From IMG/VR virus record IMGVR_UViG_3300036651_001908, positions 1 to 64,000 of that record: DNA of 64,000 nucleotides, one strand, 5' to 3'. Positions 41,370 through 51,400 of this stretch are shown piece by piece; positions within the stretch are counted from its first letter, which is position 1, and the number at the start of each line of letters is the position of its first letter. The notes beneath the pieces are model-generated. The model did no database searches and had not been told where the DNA came from. It was given only the letters and a program-made list of their open reading frames with translations. Origin of the DNA: a virus. Both the position numbers and the translations under genes were made by a program.

Positions 41370-42163
41370 TGACCTCGTACCGCGACCAGATCAGTGCCAC
41401 CGTTGGTGCTCACAGCGCGGTCAACTCGCTGGAGTCACAGGCACGTTCCCGTGTGGCAGCACTGATTCAGCAGTATGAAGCCGGACAGATCACTGGCCAG
41501 CAGATCCGCTACCGTCTAGAGAATCTGGTGCGCCAGGCGTATCGGGCGTCCGGCGAGATAGGCAGCAATCTGGTCGCTGCCCAGTCCGGACTGGAGGACT
41601 GGCAGCCGCAGGAGCGAGTCTTCTCCTCCGCGTACCTGAACGCGCTCCTCATGGATGTGCGCCGGAACCTCCAGGACTACAAGGCCTCGGAGCGGGATGC
41701 TCTAGCGCAGCGGCGACTCCAGTTGCGGATCCAGGCCTCCATCGGCGTCGGCACCCAGCGGGGCTACACCGACGCGCAACTCAAGGGCTACAAGGAACTC
41801 AAGGACTTCGGCTTCCAACTCCGCAAGGTCTGGTGGGCGAACTTCGTCAACAACACCCCCTGCCCAATGTGTGCTGCGCTGCACGGCAAGGACGTGGAAC
41901 TCGAAGAGGACTTCGGCCAGGGGCTGGGGACGAAGGTCTACCACAACCTGGAGGGGCCGCCCCGGCATCCGAACTGCCAGTGCACCCTGGTGGTGCTGAT
42001 CAGCACGCTGGAGAACGCCTACGAGGGCATGAACTTCGATGCCCCACAGAAGGTGGTCACCGACATGTCCACTGACCAGGTTCGCAAGATGCCGCTCGCG
42101 TTCTTCTTGGCCGTCGTCAAGACCCTGAAGAAGATCATCTCGAAGTTCGGACACAAGTCATGA
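41369..42163 (+). CDS. MuF-type minor capsid protein (SPP1 gp7-like), 264 aa
   Basis: KVWWANFVNNTPCPMCAALH and GPPRHPNCQCTLVVLISTL (~153-215) form the C-x2-C...H-x2-C-x-C block of the Mu F/SPP1 gp7 family. The N-terminal half is helical. These proteins bind the portal and DNA and enter the cell with the genome in some phages. TGATG overlap with the portal gene. Confidence 0.85.
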   Translation: MTSYRDQISATVGAHSAVNSLESQARSRVAALIQQYEAGQITGQQIRYRLENLVRQAYRASGEIGSNLVAAQSGLEDWQPQERVFSSAYLNALLMDVRRNLQDYKASERDALAQRRLQLRIQASIGVGTQRGYTDAQLKGYKELKDFGFQLRKVWWANFVNNTPCPMCAALHGKDVELEEDFGQGLGTKVYHNLEGPPRHPNCQCTLVVLISTLENAYEGMNFDAPQKVVTDMSTDQVRKMPLAFFLAVVKTLKKIISKFGHKS

Positions 42164-42384
42164 TCGTCAGCACCAGTACCCGGTTCCTCTTCGACTCCTT
42201 TCCCTCCGCCGTGCTGGCGCTGCTGACCGTGCTTCAGGATGCCAGGATTACGGAGAAGGACTACACGTTCTCTGGCCTCGACCCCAAGCAGATCCGTACC
42301 AGTGGGCTCGTTCTCACAGGCGACATCACTGACATCTCCGCTGAACTGGAGAAGATCCCGGGCGCCGTCTCCTTCCCGGACTGA
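42160..42384 (+). CDS. small virion-operon protein, 74 aa
   Basis: Starts MIVSTSTRFLFDSFPSAVLA; alpha/beta with VLTGDITDISAELEK. ATGA overlap with the MuF gene. Not recognised. Confidence 0.65.
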   Translation: MIVSTSTRFLFDSFPSAVLALLTVLQDARITEKDYTFSGLDPKQIRTSGLVLTGDITDISAELEKIPGAVSFPD

Positions 42385-42414
42385 CTCCGAAAATCTTGTT
42401 TGGCTGCTCCGGTC

Positions 42415-42420
42415 GATAGT
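42415..42420 (+). promoter_or_regulatory. GATAGT late-promoter element of the giant gene
   Basis: GGTCGATAGTCCCTT lies 41 bases before ATG 42462. Two AAATCTTGTT decamers flank it (42391-42400 and 42434-42443). Confidence 0.55.
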
Positions 42421-42461
42421 CCCTTCGTGGGCGAAATCTTGTTGGCGCCCGACGACAGGAG

Positions 42462-45400
42462 ATGGCCTTGAGCGACCTCGATCCGTACGAGGAGATTCTT
42501 CTCCTGAGTCTCGGGATGCGGCACGTCCGTACCCTTCAGGGCGCTGAGTTCTTCCATCTCCCTCTCGGTGCGTTCATTACGCCGGAGGAGATAGAGGCGG
42601 CCACGGCAGCCAACGGGGGCGATCTTGCGCAGGATGCGGCCGAGGCAGCGCAGGATGCAGCCGAGGCCCAGTCCGACGAAATTGCGGACAAGGCGGAAGC
42701 CGCGCAGGATGCGCAGGCCAAGGCAGCGAACGCTGCTTCCAAGATCGCCAAGTTCAAGTTCAAGGGCGTTCCGCCTGGCGCCCTGGGCACGAAGAGTGAG
42801 GCGGAGAAGTCCGCCGCGGCATATGCCAAGAACCCGTCAGCCACGATCTTCAAGAACCTCCCGAGCCACCACCCGTACAACCTGCCCGCAGATCACCCCC
42901 GGCACCTTGCTCCCCCCGCTTCCGAGGCGGCTGCCCTCGCGCTGGACCACCAGCATCACCTGGTCAGCGGCAACCCCGACACGCAGTTCCAGCCCCACCC
43001 GTCAACGTTGACCGGTCCGAACGAGTTCTCCGTCGGGCCGATGAAGTACAACGTCCCGGCTGGTTCCCGGATGTTCCAGCCCAAGGGCATGCCGAACGTC
43101 CGCATCCTCATCACGCCGGACGAGACCGTGCACGCCTTCACCCACGTGGGCGAAGTCGATGTCCCGATGGATCTTCAGCAGGCCTTCGCTGACGTGCTCC
43201 CCCCGGGGGCGAAGAGCAACGATCTTTACCAGACGAAGAACTTCGATGTCGCCGCTCCGGTCACCAGCGACCTGAAGGCGCACATCCAGAACACCCACGA
43301 CACCAAGGCCGCCGCGCGCTATGCCGCAGCCCTGGTGCAGAGCGACCACGCCAACACGGCGGCGGCAGCCGCATCCCCTCCTGCCAAGGGTGCTCCGCCC
43401 GTGGAGCCGCCCGCTGCCATGACCCCGGAGGAGGCGGGGCAGCACGCGTCGATCACCGGTGCGCTCATGCACGCGCACCCCGGGGCAGAACTGGTCAACG
43501 GTGATGGTGAGACCGAGTTCATCAAGCAGCCCGATGGCACGTGGAAGCACGCGCTGTTCAACGCCACGGTGGATGAGTCCGTCGTCCAGAAGTTGGTCAC
43601 CTCGGGCGAACTCCACATCAAGGGTGCTGCTCCCGGCCTGACTCATGATTTCAAGGGCATGTCCAAGGAGCAGTGGCTCGCGTTCTTGAACAAGGCTCCC
43701 GTAGGGGCCAAGTTCCAGATCGACGGCAAGGACATGGTCAAGGGGGAGGACAAGACCTGGAACGGCATTCCTGCCGAGAAGATGGGCACCCTCCGGCTCA
43801 TCGCCAACAACTATGAGGACGGCACCGGCCCGGCTATCCCGAAGAAGGAGGCACCGGCCAGCCCGTACTCCGCTCCGCAGGAGGCGTGGAAGGAGTCGCC
43901 GGTTCCCACCGGGCCGGACCAGATCACGGCCGCCCAGATTCAGGTTGGGGACAAGGTCAATGGCGACCCGGTCACGAAGACCTTCAAGACCGAGACCCCC
44001 GGTCGCGTTCGCGTTGTCACGCGGAGCGAGGCCGGAATGCTCCAGGAGCATTCCTGGCTGAAGACGACCCAAATCGGGGTGGAGCGAGCCAACCACGGTC
44101 TGTCGTTCGATGAGAAGTACCCGAACGCGAACAACGGGAAGCCCAACACCGGGAAGTCGATGAACGACTTCACCAACACTCCGGGTGGAGGCACGGCAGG
44201 TCAGGGTCTCAACACGCCTAAGAAGGCGGACGCGGGTAGTGTAGAGAAGCCCGCAGCGGCTACCCCGCCGCCCAAGAACGAGAATCTGGCTAAGCCGGAG
44301 TATCAGCCATTCGTAGCGCCGAAGGAGAGCAATGTCGGATCAGAAGCCGGAGCAGGAGCAGGTGGAAACCAACCTGCAAGCGGGAACGCTCAGCCCGCAG
44401 GATCGGGAAACGTTCCTGCACATGATGGCGGGAACGGCAACGCCAACGCCGGATCAACTGGTGGATCTTCAGAAGCAGTGGCCGGACAGCAACATCCTGA
44501 TGGCAATGGGGCTGGGCCTGGGGTAATCCCCCCCGAAATCGTCAAGGGTGAACTGCCGCATTCTCCTGCGGTCCAGGCCCTCGCCGCGAAGGGGCTTGTC
44601 ACCCCGCAGATGGTCGAACTCCACGCCGACAAGGGCGCGCAGTTCTTCCAGGACGCCATCTCCCGGCTCAAGGAGAACAACCCCTACGCTGCTGCTGTCT
44701 ACGTCCACCCGGTGGACGAGTACAAGAACATGCGGCTCTTCGTCACGCAGGACGGCACCGCTGGCTTTGCCGTCGATGGGAACAACGCCGTCTCGCTGTT
44801 CATCAGCCCGAAGTCCCCGCACAAGGGTGGCTCGGTCGCGATGCTCACGATGCAGACCGAACTCGGTGCCCGGCGTCTCGACGCCTTTGACACTGTGCTG
44901 CCCGGGATCTACGCCAAGGTCGGCTACGTGCCGTCCGCCCGCGTGAAGTGGGATGACAACTACGCCCCGGACGGCTGGGACAAGAACACCTTCAAGCCGT
45001 GGAACAACGGCGAGCCTGACGTGGTGTTCATGGTTCATGATCCTGCCCACTCGGATGGCACGTACCACCCGGGCGAGGGCAAGGTGTTCGCCTCCTACGA
45101 CCAGGCGGAGGCGTTCACCAAGAAGGCCGCGCTCAACCCGAGCCTGGTCAACCCGGCCAACACCACGCCGGGAGAGGTGCACCACCAGCCCGGTGAAGTC
45201 CTGTCCCACCAGGATCTGAAGAGCCTGCCTCCGGGGCACACGGTGGAGCACACGCCCTCCGGAGTTCAGTACACCAGCCAGGGCCAGGGCCAGTTCCTCT
45301 CACACAAGAGCAACGGCGTCGGTGATGTCGGCCTGATGAAGACGGCTGCTGACGCGGGCAAGATGGCGTACCACTCCAAGACCTCGGGCGCAGCCCCGGC

Positions 45401-48400
45401 TCCGGAGAAGGCTCCTGAGCCCCCGGCCGCCACTGAGGTTCCCAAGGCTCCCGCCGCGCCCCCGGCCGCTCCCGCTCCGGAGAAGAAGTCCGGTCCGGCG
45501 ATGAAGAAGGCCGAGCAGTTGACCAAGGGCGACAAGATCGCCACGGGCACCGTCTTCGGCGTCGATCACATCAACGCGCCCAAGGGCAAGGTCCACGTCT
45601 ACTACCACAACCACAAGGGCGTCATGCAGAAGGGGGAGTGGAACAAGTCCACTCTCATCGGTTACGAGGCCCCGAAGGCTGCCACGCCTGCTCCTGAGAA
45701 GGCTCCTGAGCCCGCAGGATCTGGTGGTGGGGCCGCGCAGCCTCCGACGCCTCCCGAGGCGCCTGCCGCGCCCAGCGGGGGCAATGCGGAGGGGTCTGGC
45801 TCGTCCGACTCCAAGCAACTGTGGGAGAACGGTCCGCAGTTCAGCACGCAGGACATCCAGGCGGCGCACGATGCGCTGAAGAACGCCGGTGCGTTCCAGG
45901 TCTCCTACGGCTTCAAGAGCATCCCCAGCAACCCGCTGGCGAGCCACCAGGCCGAACTCAAGGCCGAGGCCAAGAAGCAGTTCCCGACGATGCAGCCGAA
46001 GGCCGCCGTCGTGAAGTTGCTGCACAACCAACTCTCCCCGGAGCAGAAGGCGGAGAGCAAGGCCGAAGAGGTCGCGAAGATCCACATCGGAGCCAAGGAG
46101 CCGAAGCCCACACAGCAGGGCTTCAACGGTGGTGACTACACCGCAGACGAAATCCGGCACGCCATTCAGGCGCTGGAAGCCGACAACGGCAAGTTGGTGA
46201 AGTCCATTCTCAACAAGGCGGGCAGCCCGCTTGGTGAGTTGAGCCCGATCACGTTGCCGGAGGTGGGGTTCAACAAGGACAAGACCATCACCAAGCAGAA
46301 GTTCATCGACCACCTGAAGAGCCTGCTGCCGAAGGAGACTGGCCCGAAGAAGGTCACGGTCCGTCCTGAGAAGGACATCACCACCGGCACGATCGGCACG
46401 CCGCTGGAGAAGGACGGGCGCTTCGTCGCCCCGCCCAAGGCCGCTCCGAAGAAGGTCACGGTCCGCCCCGAGAAGGACATCACTACGGGCACGGTGGGTA
46501 CTCCGCTGGAGAAGGATGGGCGCTTCAAGGCCAAGGAGAAGTTGCCCCATCAGCCGGGCGACCTCCTTACCGGTGAGCAGGTCAAGGCTCTCCCGGATGG
46601 GCACGTCATTGCGTGGCACACCCATGACGGTGCGACCCACCCCGATGTGCAGCACACCGGGATCAAGGCGGGCGACAAGGTCAACAACGACCATGGGACC
46701 CAGAACAACGTCAGCACACTTGCCATCGTGGCTAACTCGCACGATCCGAATTCTGCTTCTGTGATGAACAAGCATGGCGTTCACTACGTGGGCGGTCCCG
46801 GTGCAACGAAGTTGGATGTCTCGAAGTACAAGAACGAGTTCTCCAAGGCCGAAGAGCCGAAGTTGCCCACTGCATTGGAGAACTTCGACAAGCCTGAGGA
46901 CACCGGACACGGACTTCAGCCGGGCGACCACGTTGATCAGGCTGCCTTCGACAAGTTGGTTCCCGGTGACCAGATCAAGACCTACCCGGGGGGCACGGTT
47001 TACTACACGCTGATGCCCGGTGGTCAGTCCTTCGAGTCCAGCCTGTCCGGCAGTCTCTTCGACAAGGAGGAGATGAACCCGACGGCCTACACCGGCATGG
47101 AGTTCAAGGGGCATGATGCTTCTCATGACGCTGTAACCCCGTCGGCTACCCCTGCGGCCTCTGAGGCTGAGATGCAGACGCACGACCAGGCTGTGGCGCA
47201 GACCCAGGAGTTCACTCCAGCGACGCAGGACCAGATCAACAACGCCGGTGTGGGCTCGCAGATGATCCTTCACTCAGTGAATGGGACTGAGTATCCCTTC
47301 ACCATGGGTACTAACGGTCAGTGGCACAACCCTCAGATGGGTGAGTTCAGCCCCGACCAGATCGATGCCAGCAAGGGTCATTTCGAGATGACCAAGGAAC
47401 TCAAGAAGTTGCCGACCGGCGACCCGAAGACCGTCGAGGAGATGCACGCCTTCCCGGAGAAGACGCAGTTCACCTACCACGCTGCATCCGGGACGATCTA
47501 TGACGCGGCTAAGTCCACCTCGGGGACCGTGCAGATTGCAGGCCTGGGCAACTACACGCCCGAGGGTGTGAAGGACCAGATCACAGCCGGGAAGTTCCAT
47601 GTGGAGCACATCCCCACTCCCGACGCTCATCCGCTCTCCCCTGCGGAGGTCGCTGCTCTCGGTGTGGGTTCCCGTGTCTTCTACTCGGGCGGCTTCGGTC
47701 GCGTCCTGGAGCGCAAGCCCGACGGCATGTGGCAGAGCCCCGGTGGGCAGGATGTGGGAGACGTTACCGGCATCGGTACGGCGCCCATCTACCTGGTCTC
47801 CGAGGCCGACAAGGGCGACCCGGCGAACATCGGCTACAGCCCTGAGATTCTGGATGCCAAGCCGAACAGCGTCGTGACCTACGCCGACGGTGCCGTGGCC
47901 AAGAAGATGGCCTACGCCTGGAACCTGTACAACTCGGATGGCGAGAGTGGAGGCACGCTCAACCCGGCCGTCGTCGCGCAGGACGTAGCCGATGGGCACG
48001 CGACACTGACCCACACCCCCACCGAGGCACAGCCCTTCGCACCCGGGAAGTACATCTCCAACGGCAAGGCCGCCATGCACGTCCTCCCGGACGGCACCGG
48101 TGTCTACGTCGCGAGCACGGGCACGACTTCCAAGTTGTCCAAGGCGAACGTGCTGAAGAACCACGACGCCGGGATGAGCAACTACCTGGGTGCCAACCAC
48201 CCGGTGCCCGAGATTGCGCCCAAGGAGTCGAAGGCTCCTGGTGCGGTCACCAAGGCTGCCGTTGCCGTTCCGACGAGCAAGGACATCCCGGATGGCAACT
48301 ACTACCTGAAGTCCAAGGCCGGTGACAGCATTCTCGTTACTGCCAATGGTCAGCAGGTGGCGAAGAACGGCGAGAACATCGGTGACCTGAAGAAGTTGAA

Positions 48401-51400
48401 GTTGGCCTTCAACAAGGGCCAGATCCTCGACCTCAACGGCACCTCGATTACACCGGTTGGCTACTCCGGTGGTGTCTCCCTGCTCGATACTCCGACGACC
48501 ATTCCGGCTTTGCTCGACCTCCAGAAGTACCTGGATCAGCATCCGGACCTGTTCAAGACGCCCTACTGGTATGGCGTCACGGACAACTTGTCCGCTGCGG
48601 GTTTCCCTCTGTCGTTGAGCGCATTCGTCAAGGCGTACAACGAAACGGCCGGTCCGGGGATGGCAGCCACCACCGGGCACTACTTCATGCAGGACGCACC
48701 CGCGGATGTGAAGGAGGCGATGGCCAACTTCTTCTCGCAGTCGGTCGCAAATCTTCTTGCGAAGGTGGACACGGCGATCCCCGACGCCAACACGTCGGCC
48801 CTGTTCGACTGGACGACGAACGGCCAGGCGAAGCCCCCGCTCCAGTTGGTCTCGATCCCGAAGATCAGCAGCAGCACCGACCCGGCCACGCTCAACGCGT
48901 ATGTGAAGCAGATCACTGAAGCACTCGGCGCGCAGAAGATTTTCAACCTGACCGGCATGACCAAGTACGCCAAGATGGATTGGATCAACGCGGTCAAGAA
49001 GGGCAACTTCGCCCACGCCTACGATTTGGAGGTCGCGTCACACTCGAACAAGGGGAAGGTGCACCCGTCGGGGTACCTGCACCCGGGCTACGAGGGCAAT
49101 GCGGCGACGAACAAGATCCAGTGGGGTCCCGCAGTCGAGGGCGAGGTCCCGGCTGGTGTTCCGGTCGAGGGTAACTGGACCTCCATCGGTGTGGCTGCTT
49201 CCACCGAGGAGTTGCAGAACTACCTCATCGCAGCGCACATGCAGCACCCGGAGCACCTGACCCTCGCGCAGCAGCGTTCCTGGGTCACGTACCACCGCAC
49301 CGGAGACAAGCAGGCCACGGATCAGTTGTCCGCCATGGCGGCTGTGAAGGCGCAGAACGGCGACCCTCAGATCAGTCCGACTCCGGTGTGGACGGACAAC
49401 GTCCAGCCTGCGAAGTCGTACGCCGTGTGGTTCGACAAGGGTCCGTTCCCCACCGAGAACGACATCTACAACGGGCTCACCGACGCCCCGGCCGAGTACC
49501 TGAAGGACAACGCCGGGAACGCCGAACTCCAGAAGTCGTGGGACGCCTGGTCCTCGCCGTACAAGAACAACTACACCAGCCTTCAGGATATGGCACACGG
49601 CGGCTCCTGGGGCACGCAGAAGAAGTTCCTGACGGATCACTTCACCCGGCTCCGGGAGGAGGCTGCGGCGGAGGAAGCCAAGCCGAAGTTCTCGTTGGTG
49701 AAGGAGATTGCCCAGGGCCAGCATCCCGCCTACCTGGTGGAAGACCACGGCAATCAGTACATCTTCAAGCCGGTGGATCCGGGCAAGGACTACCGTGCAG
49801 AAATCGAGGCGGCTGCCCTGCAACTGGGCGCGCTCTGGGGCTTCACGGAGCCGACGGCATCCGTCCAGTCTCTACCGACTGCCTCCGGCGAGCCCATGTT
49901 CGGTGGCCAGGTTGGCCTCCTCCAGTCCCTGATCCCGAACGTCGGGAACATGAACTTCGCTGACGGCCCGGTGGACATCGCGAGCCTGCACCCGAAGCAG
50001 TTGGGCCAGATCGCTGCCGAGCACGTCCTGGACTGGGCGATCGACAACAACGACGGCCACGGCGACAACCTCCTGATGACCCCGGACGGCAACATCGTCG
50101 GCATTGACAAGGGTCGTGCCTTCGCTGCCTTCGGCACCTGGGACGGGCTGAACGGCCCCGGCATGAACTACCAGGCCGAGACCATCGCTTCCAAACTGTT
50201 CATGCTGGCCAAGGCCGGTGTGCTCACCCAGGAGCAGATGGATGGCGCGTACAAGGCGGCGCTGAAGGCTGCGAACAAGATTTTCAAGTCGCCGGATGCA
50301 TCGGCTGTCTCGATCATCGCGAAGGGCCTGGCGAACCGGCCGCACTACCAGCAGGGTCCCGGCTCGAAGGAAGCCGTCATCCAGGCCTTCCTCGATCGCA
50401 AGCACGGGATCGTGGATGACATCAACAAGTTGTGGACGGGGATCTACGCCAAGTCCGGACTGACCAAGCCGGAGCCTCCCGTCAAGGCCTTGAACGAGGA
50501 CTTGCAGTCTGGCTTCCATGAGCCCGACCTCAGCGCGGCCATTCAGGACAAGGCGGTGTGGGGCGTGACCACGTTCCACGCTTCTCCGGACATCAAGAAG
50601 GGTTCCGTCCTGATTTGGCAGGAGAAGAACTCCAACGGCGATCCGGTCGCCAAGGGGCTGTTCGCCGTCAACAAGTACGCCGAGGGCAAGTTGCTGTCCT
50701 GGCTTGATGGCCATCTCAGCACTGATACCAGTGGCTCGTACGCGAGTGCGCAGTCGCTGGCCAACTTCCCGAACATGGAGCCCTTCCGCAAGGCCCTCTC
50801 CACCGCGGGTCGCGAGGTCAGTGATCACCTGGAGTCCGGGAACCCCAGCCCGGAGGTCATGCAGAAGTTCCAGGAGACCAAGGATCAACTTCTTGCGGAT
50901 GCCCAGTTCGGAGACACCCTTCCCGTCACTGCTGGGCAGGGCACCGATCCGATCAAGTTCCCCTCGGGCAATGCAGTGGATCCGGGCGCGCTGGGTCAGT
51001 ACCGTGCTGCGCTCACCCACTACCTGGACGCCGCTTACGAGGTGGAGCAGGCGCAGAAGGAGCAGCGTAAGACCGAGAAGTCACTGTTCGGGATCTACCA
51101 CCCGATCGCGGCGAAGACCACTCCGGCCACCTACCTGAACCCGGAGAAGGGTCTGGCCTACACCGAACTGACTACCGGAGACTTCATCACGAACATGGGG
51201 GTTGTGGTTCCGGCATCGCAGTTGCCTGACGGGGCGAAGGAGGGCTTGAACGGCTGGACTGCCATCAATGGGGCTCAGCAGTCCAGCGGGCTCACGGTGG
51301 TGAAGGAGCACGCGGGCGACCTGGCCGGGGCACTGAAGGAGGGCGGGCTCAAGGAGCAGTCCGACACCTTCAGCACCGCGGGCCACAATGGTTCGGAGTA

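Noticed and set aside
45300-49016. Very long antisense ORFs (580-657 codons) opposite the giant gene
   Set aside because: GC-rich third positions remove stops from the opposite strand; translations are Arg/Gly/Leu/His-rich without motifs, and no promoter or ribosome site precedes them.
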